Assembly (NCBI RefSeq): GCF_018228765.1
Contig: NZ_CP073695.1
Location: forward strand, 620,001-684,000
Source: Halorubrum ruber
Lineage (GTDB): Archaea > Halobacteriota > Halobacteria > Halobacteriales > Haloferacaceae
Direction: 5' to 3'
Length of the DNA stretch: 64,000 nt
Shown here one piece after another: positions 53,680 to 62,482 of this stretch. Positions within the stretch are counted from its first letter, which is position 1, and the number at the start of each line of letters is the position of its first letter. The notes below the pieces were generated by a model. It saw only the letters and a list, made by a program, of their open reading frames with translations. It ran no database searches and was not told the origin of the DNA. The translations under genes and the position numbers were made by a program.

Positions 53680-54924
53680 TTACGTCAGGGTCCCGACGCC
53701 GATGAGCCGCCAGCGCGCGCCGACGCGCCGATTGATCGCGATCTGGGCGCCCTCCTCGGCGCAGACGGGCCGCTTGAGGCTCACCTCGCACTCGCCGTCG
53801 CGCGCGCTCGTCACGGCGCCGACCGTCGTCGCCGTGCCGACCGTGAGCATCAGCGGCTCGCCGGTGCTGATCTCCTCGATGTCGCTCTCGCCGCTCTCGT
53901 CGTCCTCCTTCCCGACGACGCGGTCGAGGAGGTCGACTTTCATCTCGAACTCCTCGCGCGTCGGCGGGAGGGTGCCGGGCTCGCCGGCGACCTGCCCGGC
54001 GAGGGCGTCGCCTTTCGTCAGGCTCGGGTCGAGCCCGGTGCCGACGCCGAGCAGGCCGCCGGGGTGGGCGGTCTCGACGTCGCGGTCGCCGGCCTGGAGC
54101 GACCGGACGGTCGTCTCCAGGGGGCGCCACTCGGTCTGGCCCTCCTCGTCGACCTCGCGGCCCGGGCGGATCTCTAAGCCGTCGCCGACCGACAGCTCGC
54201 CGCTGACGAGCGAGCCGCCGACGACGCCGCCCTTGAGGTCCTCGGCGCTCGCGCCCGGTCGGTTGATGTCGAACGAGCGGGCCGCGTACATCCGGGCGCT
54301 CTCGCCCGGGTCGCGGTCCGGCGTCGGGATCTCCGTCTCGATGGCGTCGATGAGGAGGTCGAGGTTGACCTCCTGTTGGGCCGAGACGGGGACGATCGGC
54401 GCGTCCTCCGCGACGGTGCCCTCGACGAACTCCTGGATCTGCTCGTAGTTGTCGACGGCGCGGTCGCGGCTCACGAGGTCGACCTTGTTCTGGGCGATGA
54501 CGATGTTCTCGATCCCGATGAGATCGAGCGCCATCAGGTGCTCTTCCGTCTGGGCCTGCGGGACGTCTTCCGTCGCGCTGACGACCAGGACCGCGCCGTC
54601 CATGATCGAGGCGCCCGAGAGCATCGTCGCCATCAGCGTCTCGTGGCCGGGCGCGTCGACGAACGACACGGTCCGGATCGGCTCGCTCTCGGAGCCGTCC
54701 TCGCACTCCTCGTCGACGGTGTAACACTCGGGCGCGTCGACGCCGGGGCAGCGTCGGAACGTCGCGTCCGCGTACCCCAGCCGGATCGAGATGCCGCGCT
54801 TCATTTCCTCGCTGTGCTGGTCGGTCCACGAGCCGGACAACGCCTGTACCAGCGTGGTCTTCCCGTGGTCGACGTGACCGACGAGACCGATGTTCACCTC
54901 CGGTTGTGTGTTGGCTTCAGTCAC
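53680..54924 (-). CDS. eif2g: Translation initiation factor aIF2 subunit gamma
   Basis: 414 aa GTPase that delivers initiator Met-tRNA. G1 [13 protein letters not shown] (about 13-25), G2 region [14 protein letters not shown], a zinc-knuckle loop with [17 protein letters not shown]3 DAPGHE (about 91-96), G4 NKVD, and beta-barrel domains II and III ([20 protein letters not shown]). GTG start at 54922-54924 is backed by a strong Shine-Dalgarno GGAGG (complement of 54932-54936), unusual in a genome that is mostly leaderless. First gene of the PIN-rpo7-spt4 unit. Confidence 0.96.
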   Translation of the reverse strand: MTEANTQPEVNIGLVGHVDHGKTTLVQALSGSWTDQHSEEMKRGISIRLGYADATFRRCPGVDAPECYTVDEECEDGSESEPIRTVSFVDAPGHETLMATMLSGASIMDGAVLVVSATEDVPQAQTEEHLMALDLIGIENIVIAQNKVDLVSRDRAVDNYEQIQEFVEGTVAEDAPIVPVSAQQEVNLDLLIDAIETEIPTPDRDPGESARMYAARSFDINRPGASAEDLKGGVVGGSLVSGELSVGDGLEIRPGREVDEEGQTEWRPLETTVRSLQAGDRDVETAHPGGLLGVGTGLDPSLTKGDALAGQVAGEPGTLPPTREEFEMKVDLLDRVVGKEDDESGESDIEEISTGEPLMLTVGTATTVGAVTSARDGECEVSLKRPVCAEEGAQIAINRRVGARWRLIGVGTLT

Positions 54925-54931
54925 TGTTGGA

Positions 54932-54936
54932 CCTCC
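54932..54936 (-). promoter_or_regulatory. Shine-Dalgarno site before eif2g
   Basis: GGAGG on the minus strand lies seven bases before the GTG start codon. It decides the start and shows that this mRNA has a leader, unlike most genes in the window. Confidence 0.75.
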
Positions 54937-55082
54937 TAACGGAGTAGTCTTACCCGAATTTCGCCCCGTGCGAGTGATAAAGTTGCTGTTATAGCGGCGT
55001 CAGCCCGCGCGACGGCTTCCGGCGGAGGGCCGACCTCGACGGCGAAGTGGTATATAAATAAACGAACCCGGGTGGCGTGGCC

Positions 55083-55565
55083 GTTTATAAATAGTGCCGC
55101 GGTGCGGTGGCGCGTGCCTGCGAGGCCGCGTTGCGGCCGAGCAGCACGCGCGAGGGACGCGGTGAGCGAGGGCGACCGGAGGGGGCCCGAGCGAACCGCG
55201 AGGCTGGGGAGGCGTGAGGTGCTGTGCGGGGCGGTGCGGGGCGGGACTCAAAGGGGCAGCCGCGAGGGCGGCGCAGGCGACGTAAGTAGCGTGGCGCTAC
55301 GCGCCACGGAAAGCCGGCGGCGAAGCCGCCGGCGACACCGCAAGGAGCGAGCAGCGCGAGCGACTGGGGAGCGTGGTTCGAGAGAGCGAAGCTCTCTCGT
55401 CATCACGAGACGCCTTCGGCGTCTCGAACGACAACGAGCGTGCGCCGCCCTCGCGGCTGGGGCTTTGGCGGTGTTTGCCGTCGATCCGGTATTAGCCATT
55501 TATAAGCGAGCGGCTGGGACTTCGGCGATGTTGTTCGCGTCACGGCCGGTATGATTTATAAATAA
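55083..55565 (+). repeat. Dispersed structured element, copy D (longest)
   Basis: Forward copy between eif2g and the DUF5810 gene. TATA-like TTTATAAATA (55084-55093) precedes the GGTGGCGCG box (55106). Central box GAGGCTGGGGAGG near 55199-55211. P3 is a perfect 19-bp helix, 55257-55275 with 55441-55459 (CAGCCGCGAGGGCGGCGCA strand). The loop inside P3 (165 bases) holds four triloop hairpins: 55291-55307 (7 bp, loop TAC), 55313-55333 (9 bp, GAA), 55379-55399 (9 bp, GAA) and 55406-55426 (9 bp, TTC). A TTTATAAG box and a diverged tail copy follow at about 55499-55525, and ATTTATAAATAA at 55554-55565. Confidence 0.85.
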
Positions 55566-55628
55566 CTCCCATCGACTCCGACAACGTTCGACGCCGATTT
55601 ACGCCTCACGGGTCAACGCGAATTCATA

Positions 55629-56120
55629 ATGGGATACGCGTGCCCGGTCTGTGACACCCCGCAGCGCGACGGCGAACACCTCGCGCACCACCTCGCGTTC
55701 ACGGCGATGCTCCACGGCGGCGACCACGCCGACTGGCTCGACGAGCGCGTCGACGACTGGAGCGAGCGAGAGCCCGCCCAGCTCGCGGCCGAGGTGACCC
55801 CGCACGCCGACGACGCCGAGTACGACGAGGTGTTCGAGGACACCGTCCCGCGCGGCCGCCCTGATGTGGGGATGGGATCGGGCGGAGGCGCGGCCGGGCA
55901 CGAACACGCTGGTCACGACCACGCCGACCACGGGCACGGCGCCGACCCCGACCCCGCCTCCGGAGCCGGCGTCCCGGACCCCGAATCCGTCGACGACCCC
56001 GAGGTCGCCGAGGCGCTGCGCGAGGCGCGCGAGATGACCCGGAAAGCGCAGGAACAGGAGAACGACACCGACGCCGACGCCGACGACCCCGACTCCGCGG
56101 ACGACGACCGCGACTCGTAA
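55629..56120 (+). CDS. DUF5810 protein with zinc-finger-like N-terminus
   Basis: 163 aa. MGYACPVCDTPQRDGEHLAH followed by HLAFTAMLHGGDHADWLDER: a C-x2-C plus two His pattern suggests a zinc site at residues 5-22. Then a His/Asp/Gly-rich linker (HEHAGHDHADHGHG) and an acidic tail with a charged helix. The neighbouring DUF5809 gene, 36 bases on, is its usual partner in haloarchaea. The His-rich segment could bind metal. Function unknown. Confidence 0.8.
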   Translation: MGYACPVCDTPQRDGEHLAHHLAFTAMLHGGDHADWLDERVDDWSEREPAQLAAEVTPHADDAEYDEVFEDTVPRGRPDVGMGSGGGAAGHEHAGHDHADHGHGADPDPASGAGVPDPESVDDPEVAEALREAREMTRKAQEQENDTDADADDPDSADDDRDS

Positions 56121-56156
56121 CGGAACGCCCTTTTCGGCCCGCGCTCAACCCCGCGT

Positions 56157-56594
56157 ATGGAGACCAGAGGCACGTTCGCCCCGGAGACCCGCGCCGACGC
56201 GCTCGAACGGTACGAGGAGGTCGGCCCCGTCGCGCAGGTGGTCGTCCGCGAGGCGACGAAGGCGATGTCGTTCGACGCCGACGAGTACGACGAGCGCGTC
56301 ACGCCGGAGGTGATCCGGACCGCCCGCGACGCGACGTTCGCCGAGCTGCTCGCCGTTCACGTCGGCACGGGCGACGAGTTCGACGCGTGGCTCGCGGACA
56401 GCGAGTTCGACGACGAGGACGTCGTGCGGATCGGCTCCGAGAACGTCGACAACGTCGTCTGGCATCCGGTCCCGTTCGCAGACACCGTGATCGCGGCGAC
56501 GTATCAGGAGGAACCGGACGCGGCGGCGAGCACCCTCCGACGCAACGCCTTCGGGCGCGTCTACCGCGAGGAGTTCTACGAGTCGGGCCGGTAA
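56157..56594 (+). CDS. DUF5809 protein
   Basis: 145 aa soluble protein: METRGTFAPETRADALERYE, GPVAQVVVREATKAMSFDAD, VIRTARDATFAELLAVHVGT, then VDNVVWHPVPFADTVIAATY and a basic C-terminus. Occurs with DUF5810 in haloarchaea, so they probably act together; no catalytic motif can be named. Confidence 0.78.
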   Translation: METRGTFAPETRADALERYEEVGPVAQVVVREATKAMSFDADEYDERVTPEVIRTARDATFAELLAVHVGTGDEFDAWLADSEFDDEDVVRIGSENVDNVVWHPVPFADTVIAATYQEEPDAAASTLRRNAFGRVYREEFYESGR

Positions 56595-56664
56595 GGGATA
56601 CGGCAGTCGCTGTTCGAGACGAACGAACGAAAAAACGGGAGTCGCAGTCGACGAGTTGTCTGCC

Positions 56665-56931
56665 TTACAGGCGACCGACGTTTTCGACCGCGACGGACTC
56701 GACCTCCTCGACCTGCGAGAACGCCTCTTCGACGGCCTCCGTGCCGCCCGCGCCGTCGGGGACGATGACGGTCGGCAGGAGCGCGACGAGCCCGAACGCG
56801 ACGTCGTCGCGCTCGAAGCCGCGGATCTTCGCGCCCTCGGGGAGGACCTCCTCAAGGCGGTCCTGGAGGTCGTCGAGGTCGACGTCGGGGCTGTTCGGCA
56901 TGACCTTGATCTTGGCGGCGACGTCGCCCAT
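56665..56931 (-). CDS. ef1b: Translation elongation factor aEF1-beta
   Basis: 88 aa nucleotide-exchange factor for aEF1-alpha. [52 protein letters not shown] and [20 protein letters not shown] match the archaeal EF-1-beta ferredoxin-like fold. One base separates it from the upstream zinc-finger gene, a two-gene operon conserved in haloarchaea. Confidence 0.95.
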   Translation of the reverse strand: MGDVAAKIKVMPNSPDVDLDDLQDRLEEVLPEGAKIRGFERDDVAFGLVALLPTVIVPDGAGGTEAVEEAFSQVEEVESVAVENVGRL

Positions 56932-56932
56932 C

Positions 56933-57112
56933 TTACGGCCCCCGGAAGCCGCAGTCGTGGCACTCGTAGAGGTTGCTCTGCTTCCGGCACTTCGCGCACC
57001 GGTAGATGGTGGCGCCGCAGTCCGGACAGGAGAACCGCGCGGCGTTCATGCCGGACACCTGAATCCCGCAGGAGACGCACTGCGGAGTGGCTTGGGAGTC
57101 GCTCTGGCTCAT
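56933..57112 (-). CDS. HVO_2753-type double zinc-finger microprotein
   Basis: 59 aa with four C-x2-C knuckles: [35 protein letters not shown], which can hold two zinc ions. This matches the Haloferax volcanii protein HVO_2753, for which zinc binding and effects on swarming and biofilm formation were reported. Co-transcribed with ef1b. ATG 57110-57112. Confidence 0.88.
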   Translation of the reverse strand: MSQSDSQATPQCVSCGIQVSGMNAARFSCPDCGATIYRCAKCRKQSNLYECHDCGFRGP

Positions 57113-57245
57113 ACACGTACCTACCGGCGGCGACTTTTAACCGTTGTTCTTTTCGCCGGAACGCGCCGTGCGCCCCGGTACCGTGCCACTCGATGGACGC
57201 GGTCCCGGCGGCCCGCTCTCACCGTTCCGCCGCCGCTGTCGCCCG

Positions 57246-58481
57246 TCATCCGACGATCAGCGGGCCGATGAGCACGCCCATCAGGTGGACGCGCCGTGCG
57301 TCGACCCGCGGCGGAACGAGCCCCAGCGCGCCCGCGACGAGGAGGACGCCGACGCCGAACCCCCCGGCGAACGCGTACGAGACGGCCACGAGCAGTCCCA
57401 ACACGCCGACCGAGAGCCGGGTGTAGTCGGCGTTCCCGACGATCCGGAGGTACGGGTCGCCGACGAGCACGACGAGGGCGAACCCGAAGCACGCGGCGGT
57501 CGCGGCGGCGATGAGCAGTATCGGCAGCGCGAACGGCACGCCGGCCCGGTCGATCGCGACGGTCACGCCGGTCCGCGGCGTCCCGAGCGCCACCAGCGCG
57601 AACAGCGCGAAGATCGTGTTGGCCGTGCTGGCGCCGCTCGTCGCCACGACGAACCCGCGGTCGGCCGACGCGCGCGGCACCGCGGGCATCGCGGCGACGG
57701 CGGCGATGGCCGCCGACACGCCCGGAACGTACCCGACCACCGCGCCGGCGAGCGAGCCGGCCCCCGCGCTCGTTCCGAGGTCGCGCGCCCGCATCGCGAT
57801 CCGGGCGTCCGCCTGCGGCGGGACCCCCTCGCCGCCGAGCGCGTCGACGAGGACCGGGACGCCGAACAGCCCGGCGAACAGCGGCGCGAGGACGCCCCCG
57901 GTCGACAGCGGCGCCGCGGGGTCGGCGTCGAGCGTCGCGAAGCCGAGCGTAGCGCTCGCGAGGAAGGCAAGCAGCCCGCCGACCGCGGCCCGGCGCGACG
58001 ACTCGGTGAGGACGAGCAGCGCGACGACGCCCCCGAGCAGCAGCGGCAGGTGCGCGCGCAGCGTCGGGTACCACCGCGTCATCAGCCACGTGATCGGGAC
58101 CGCGAGCGGTACGGCGAGCGCGACCGCCAGCCCGGAGCCGACCGCGGAGAGGCGGAGTGCCTCGCGACCCCGGCCCGCGATCACCAACCGGTGGCCGGGC
58201 AGCGCGGCGACCGCGGTCGCGGCGTCGGGCACGCCGAGCGCGAGCGCGGGGACGATATCGAGAAAGGAGTGGACGACGCCGGCGCCGAGCATCGCGACGC
58301 CGACGAACAGCGGGTCGGCCGGCACCGACGGGGCGAAGCCGGCTAAGAGCAGCGCGAAGTTGTTCGCGTGGAGCCCGGGGACCAGCCCGCTCGCGGTCCC
58401 GAGCGCGACCCCGCCGAGCAGGAACGCGAGGGCGCCCGCAGCGAACGTCGGATCGACCACCGGCCGCACGAGCGCGTCCAT
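57246..58481 (-). CDS. TctA-like permease (archaeal DUF112 type)
   Basis: 411 aa, about eleven membrane helices. Glycine-rich TctA-type segments GTASGLVPGLHANNFALLLA (about 28-47) and GSLAGAVVGYVPGVSAAIAA, repeated in the two halves of the protein. Homologous to the large membrane subunit of tripartite tricarboxylate transporters, but TctB and TctC partners are absent nearby, as usual for the archaeal branch. Substrate unknown. Confidence 0.85.
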   Translation of the reverse strand: MDALVRPVVDPTFAAGALAFLLGGVALGTASGLVPGLHANNFALLLAGFAPSVPADPLFVGVAMLGAGVVHSFLDIVPALALGVPDAATAVAALPGHRLVIAGRGREALRLSAVGSGLAVALAVPLAVPITWLMTRWYPTLRAHLPLLLGGVVALLVLTESSRRAAVGGLLAFLASATLGFATLDADPAAPLSTGGVLAPLFAGLFGVPVLVDALGGEGVPPQADARIAMRARDLGTSAGAGSLAGAVVGYVPGVSAAIAAVAAMPAVPRASADRGFVVATSGASTANTIFALFALVALGTPRTGVTVAIDRAGVPFALPILLIAAATAACFGFALVVLVGDPYLRIVGNADYTRLSVGVLGLLVAVSYAFAGGFGVGVLLVAGALGLVPPRVDARRVHLMGVLIGPLIVG

Positions 58482-58565
58482 CGAGCCGGAATGGCCGCGG
58501 CTCCGGACTTAACGTGTCGGGCGGTCGCGACGGGCCGCAGAATCAGTGCGATTCGAACCGAACGG

Positions 58566-58760
58566 TTACGCGTGCTTTGCCGCCTGCGCCTTCTTCTGGG
58601 TGACGTAGCCGGCGATCCGGTTGCGGACGCCTTTCGACTCGACGGTCGTCAGCGCCGTGACACTCTCCTTGTTCGTCTCGAAGTCCGTGTTGAACGAGTC
58701 GGGATACCGCTCCAGCAGGACGTTCCCGAGCTGTTTGATGTACTTGGGTTTGATGGCCAT
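58566..58760 (-). CDS. rps17e: 30S ribosomal protein eS17
   Basis: 64 aa archaeal S17e: MAIKPKYIKQLGNVLLERYP, DSFNTDFETNKESVTALTTV, ESKGVRNRIAGYVTQKKAQA. Full length. Lies 91 bases downstream of the DUF447 gene and may be the last gene of that operon. Confidence 0.95.
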   Translation of the reverse strand: MAIKPKYIKQLGNVLLERYPDSFNTDFETNKESVTALTTVESKGVRNRIAGYVTQKKAQAAKHA

Positions 58761-58851
58761 ACCGAGCGGTACCGGCGGCCCGAACTAAAAGGGTTCGTTC
58801 CGCCGCGAGCGGCCGCGAGCCGGAGGCGCGGCGGGGTTCGTTTCCTCTCCG

Positions 58852-59499
58852 TCACGCCTCGTCCGCGCGCTCCCGCCACCCGGTCGCCTCGTCGATGCGC
58901 GCGAACGCCTCGCGCTCGGCCGGGCCGCCGCAGCGCTCGACCACGTCGGCGAAGTACCGGAGCCGGTCGAGCAGCTCTCCGGTGTCGAACGCCGGCACGT
59001 CCAGCCGCGAGGCGGCCACCGTGGCGTCGACGACCGCGCCGAACCCCCGGTTCACCGTCGGCACGCGCTCGCTCACCACCGCCGAGTCGACCGGCGACAG
59101 CTCCCACGTCCGGACCGTCGTGTCGCCCTCCGTCTCGGCCGCGACCTCCTCGGCGTCGACCTCGACCCACGCGTCCGCGCTCGGAAGCACCGGGTCGTCG
59201 ACCTCGGTGACCGTCAGCGCCGCGTCGACGAACGTCCGCGGGTCGGCGGTGAACTGGACCACGCCGCCCCCGCGCTCGGCGAAGTTCCGCCACGTGCGGG
59301 TGCGCCCGTAGGTGCGCGCGGTGACGGGACCCTCGGGGTCGCCGTCCGCGTCGGTCTCGGGCGCGTGGAGTCCGAGCGCCGCGACGTTCCACCGGTCGTT
59401 CGGCCCCAGCGTCGTCACGACCGACTCGGTGACGCCGCGGAGCGGGACCGGCCAGCCGTCGGGGACGACGCCGAGGTGTTCCTCCCGCTCGTCGCTCAC
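58852..59499 (-). CDS. DUF447 protein (split-barrel flavin-binding-like)
   Basis: 215 aa, GTG start (59497-59499) overlapping the stop of the CitG-like gene. GVTESVVTTLGPNDRWNVAA (about 22-41), RTYGRTRTWRNFAERGGGVV, QFTADPRTFVDAAL, and the C-terminal helical part RGFGAVVDATVAASRLDVPA and RLRYFADVVERCGG. Members have an FMN-binding split-barrel fold by structure. Homologues occur in archaea and in methylotrophs with C1 cofactor genes. Function unproven. Confidence 0.85.
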   Translation of the reverse strand: MSDEREEHLGVVPDGWPVPLRGVTESVVTTLGPNDRWNVAALGLHAPETDADGDPEGPVTARTYGRTRTWRNFAERGGGVVQFTADPRTFVDAALTVTEVDDPVLPSADAWVEVDAEEVAAETEGDTTVRTWELSPVDSAVVSERVPTVNRGFGAVVDATVAASRLDVPAFDTGELLDRLRYFADVVERCGGPAEREAFARIDEATGWRERADEA

Positions 59500-60503
59500 G
59501 GCGCCACCTCCGCCCCGCCGCGGAGCGCGACGAACAGCGCCGCGCAGGTGAGGTCGGCCGTCGTGCCCGGGTTGATCCCCTCGGCGACGAACTCCTCCGC
59601 CAGCGACTCCGCGGCGTCGAGGTCGGCGCCGTGGACGGCGTCGGCGTCGACCGCAGAAACGTCGCCGACCGGAGCCTTCGGATCTCTCTCGTCCGGTTCC
59701 AGAATCTCCCTCGCCCACGCGCTCGCCTCACGCGCCGTTTCTGCCCCTTGCGTCGACGCGACGAGGGTGTCCGGCTCCGCGGCGAGCAGCCCGAGGAACG
59801 CCCGCGCGGCCCGGTCCGCGAGCGGCCCCTCGTCGGAGAGGATCCACTCGGCCGCGCGAAACGTTCGGGGGAATCCCTCGGTCCACTCGGCGGCGTTGCG
59901 GTCGGGGACGCGCTCCGGGTCCTCGGGGGTCTCCGGGTCGCCGGGGTCGGCCGACAGCGCCAGGACATCCAGCAAGGTCATCTCGCGTTCCCGGAGCGCG
60001 GGCTCGGCATCGCTCCCGCGGCGCACGTCGAGGTCGTCCGCGCCCGGCGGCGGATCGTCGACCGCGACGTCGACGCGCTCGAACGCGCGGTAGAAGGCGA
60101 TCGCGTCCTCGACGGTCGTCGACCGGCAGACGGCGTCGAGGCCCTCGGGAGAGAGTTCGCGGTCGGGATCGGCGGCCGCACGCACTAGCGGGACCAAGAG
60201 CAGCAGACAGCCGAACTGCGTGTTGGTCCCGGCGCGGTCGGCCATTCCCGCCACGGCGCGATCGAACGCGTCGCCGACGACGGGAGGCTCGCCCGTGGTC
60301 GGCCCCGTCTCCGCCGCCAGTTCGAGCCCGGACCGCGCGCCGACGGCGCCGCCGAGGAACGCCTCGAACCGCAGGTCGTCGAGGTCGCGGCGCCGGTCGA
60401 CGTTCCCGGGTTTCGGCGTCCCGGCGACCTCTACGAGGAGCGCGAGCGTCGCGTCGTCGACGGGGTCAGTCGCGTCCGTCTCGGCGGACACGTCCCGGGT
60501 CAC
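59496..60503 (-). CDS. CitG/triphosphoribosyl-dephospho-CoA synthase-like protein
   Basis: 335 aa, GTG start (60501-60503). DATLALLVEVAGTPKPGNVD (about 17-36) has the conserved KPGNV motif. Then AVGARSGLELAAETG, GTNTQFGCLLLLVPLVRAAA and the C-terminal VAEGINPGTTADLTCAALF. Bacterial CitG makes a citrate-lyase cofactor, but no citrate lyase genes are here. The archaeal members may act on a different phosphoribosyl or pterin substrate. Overlaps both neighbours by four bases. Confidence 0.85.
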   Translation of the reverse strand: MTRDVSAETDATDPVDDATLALLVEVAGTPKPGNVDRRRDLDDLRFEAFLGGAVGARSGLELAAETGPTTGEPPVVGDAFDRAVAGMADRAGTNTQFGCLLLLVPLVRAAADPDRELSPEGLDAVCRSTTVEDAIAFYRAFERVDVAVDDPPPGADDLDVRRGSDAEPALREREMTLLDVLALSADPGDPETPEDPERVPDRNAAEWTEGFPRTFRAAEWILSDEGPLADRAARAFLGLLAAEPDTLVASTQGAETAREASAWAREILEPDERDPKAPVGDVSAVDADAVHGADLDAAESLAEEFVAEGINPGTTADLTCAALFVALRGGAEVAP

Positions 60504-61369
60504 GGCGACGCCTCCGGTTCGGGTTCCGGCTCCGGCTCGCGGGCCTCGCGCGGAAGCGACCCGCGACGCCACGCCTCCACCGCGTCCGCGACGCGCGCGA
60601 GGACGGGCGGGTCCTCCGTCGGGCGGCCGACGCTCACCGCGTCGGCGCCGTGCGCCGCGTACTCGGCGACCGTCTTGCGGCCCCGAACACCGTTGTTGGC
60701 GACGAGAATCAGATCCCCGAGTGCGGTCTCCTCCCCGCTCGCGGGCGCCGCGTCGATCGCGGACGCGACCTCGCCGACGACCGCCTCTGAGTCCATCGCG
60801 TCGACGTGGAGCCAGTCCGCGCCGGCCGCGGCGACGCGCTCCGCGACGGCGACGAGGTCGACGCCGGGCACCTCGGCGCGGACCTTCACGCTCGTTGTCG
60901 CGCCCGTCTCGGCCGCCGCGGCGACGTACCGGGCGAGCCGGTCCGGCTCGCGGAGCAGCGACTCGCCGCAGCCGACCGCGCGCAGCTCCGGCTGCCGGCA
61001 GTGGGCGTTCACCTCGCAGACCGCGCCGCGATCGGCGCAGATTTGCGCCGCCTCGCGAACGGGTTCCGGCGTCGCACTCCGGACGTTGACCCCGGGACGG
61101 ACCGGCGCGTCCGCGAGCCCGTCGAGCTGGTCGGCGACGAAGGCGAGCGGGTCGGCCGGGAGGAACTCGGACCGCCCGCGCGCGACGAGGTCGCGGGCAG
61201 CCGCTCGGCTGGCCGAATCGAGCGCGACGCCGCCGAGGAGCGCGACGTCGACGTGCTCGGCCGCGGCGCGGGCCCATGCGGCGTCGGCGGCGCCGCTGAG
61301 GCTCGCGGCGACGAGGAACGGGTCGGTGCCGTCGGGCCCGCGGCTCCCGTCGGCGACGCGCCGGCTCAC
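60500..61369 (-). CDS. Dihydrouridine-synthase-like TIM-barrel protein
   Basis: 289 aa. [20 protein letters not shown] at the start, [40 protein letters not shown] (substrate/active-site region with C and H), [53 protein letters not shown], and [11 protein letters not shown] (phosphate site). Shorter than true Dus enzymes and lacking their C-terminal RNA-binding domain, so a substrate other than tRNA is possible. Overlaps cofD and the CitG-like gene. Confidence 0.8.
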   Translation of the reverse strand: MSRRVADGSRGPDGTDPFLVAASLSGAADAAWARAAAEHVDVALLGGVALDSASRAAARDLVARGRSEFLPADPLAFVADQLDGLADAPVRPGVNVRSATPEPVREAAQICADRGAVCEVNAHCRQPELRAVGCGESLLREPDRLARYVAAAAETGATTSVKVRAEVPGVDLVAVAERVAAAGADWLHVDAMDSEAVVGEVASAIDAAPASGEETALGDLILVANNGVRGRKTVAEYAAHGADAVSVGRPTEDPPVLARVADAVEAWRRGSLPREAREPEPEPEPEASP

Positions 61370-62403
61370 TCCGCGCCCCCCCCCGGCGGGCGCGCGCCCG
61401 CCGGCTCGTCGGTGACCGCCGCCAGCGCGCGCTCGCAGGCGCGGGCGACGCGCTCGGCGTCGTCCGCGTCGGCGATCCGCGTGTCGGTACGTTCGACGTG
61501 TCGGTCGAGCTCGGTCGGATCGTCGTCGTCGAGGACGAACGCGTCCGCGAAGGGGTAAGCGTCGGCCACGCCCGCCGTCGAGGGCTTACGGCCCACGCCG
61601 CGCATCAGGTCCGCCGCTGGACCCGAGAACACCTCGTCGCCGACGAACGGCGAGACGGCGACCACGGGCGTCTCCCGGAGCGCGCGCTCGAAGCCGGGGA
61701 GCGCGAGCATCGGCCCGAGGCTCGTCACGGGGTTCGAGGGGCCGATCACGACCGGCTCCGCGAGGGCGTCCAGCACCGCGTCGGTGGGTTCGGCGTCCGC
61801 CGCGCCCCGAAACTCCACGTCGGCGACCGCGGGCTCGGCCCGCCGAGCGACCCAGTACTCCTGGAAGTGGAGCGTCTCGCCGCCCTCGGTGTGGACCAGG
61901 GTTGCGACCGGGTCGTCGGACATCGGGAGGAGGTCGACGTCGAGGTCGAAGGCGTCCGCGAGGACCCCGACCGCTTCGGTGAGCGACTTCCCCTCGTCGA
62001 GCAGGCTCGTGCGCGTGAGGTGGACGGCGCGGTCGCGGTCGCCGATCTCCATGAACTCGCCGACCGCCGAGAACCGCCGCCACCGGGCGATCTCACGGCC
62101 CGCGGTCTGCGCAGCGTCGTCGAGGTAGCGCGGGGCCGTTCCGAGTCCGACCTCGTCGGCGAGCCGCCGCAGTTCCTCGTGGGTCGCGGTCGTGTCGCCG
62201 TCGATCCCCCACCACGTCTCGTGGTCGAGGACGCCGCCGCCCGCGAACAGCACCGTGTCGACGTCGGGGCAGACGAGGTGCCCGCCGAGCTCGACGTCGT
62301 CGCCGGTGTTGGCGACGACCGCGGTCTCGGCCGGCTCGAACACCCGGGCCGCGCCGTCGAGGAGCTTCGGCGTGCCCGTCCCCCCGGCGAGGAAGGTTAC
62401 CAT
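61366..62403 (-). CDS. cofD: 2-phospho-L-lactate transferase (F420 biosynthesis)
   Basis: 345 aa. CofD joins the activated lactate moiety to the deazaflavin Fo. [96 protein letters not shown], and [20 protein letters not shown]. Length and motifs fit the archaeal family. First gene of a four-gene run with four-base overlaps. Confidence 0.95.
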   Translation of the reverse strand: MVTFLAGGTGTPKLLDGAARVFEPAETAVVANTGDDVELGGHLVCPDVDTVLFAGGGVLDHETWWGIDGDTTATHEELRRLADEVGLGTAPRYLDDAAQTAGREIARWRRFSAVGEFMEIGDRDRAVHLTRTSLLDEGKSLTEAVGVLADAFDLDVDLLPMSDDPVATLVHTEGGETLHFQEYWVARRAEPAVADVEFRGAADAEPTDAVLDALAEPVVIGPSNPVTSLGPMLALPGFERALRETPVVAVSPFVGDEVFSGPAADLMRGVGRKPSTAGVADAYPFADAFVLDDDDPTELDRHVERTDTRIADADDAERVARACERALAAVTDEPAGARPPGGGAE

Positions 62404-62482
62404 ACCGGCGCAAGGCGACCCCCGGATTTGTATCCTCGCCTCCGCGGACGGCGACCGGCCGGGCCGCGCCCGACGGCCCGCC

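Noticed and set aside
58541-58566. tRNA T-arm-like sequence GATTCGAACC
   Set aside because: No acceptor or anticodon arms can be formed around it; it is the spacer next to rps17e. No tRNA gene was found anywhere in the window.
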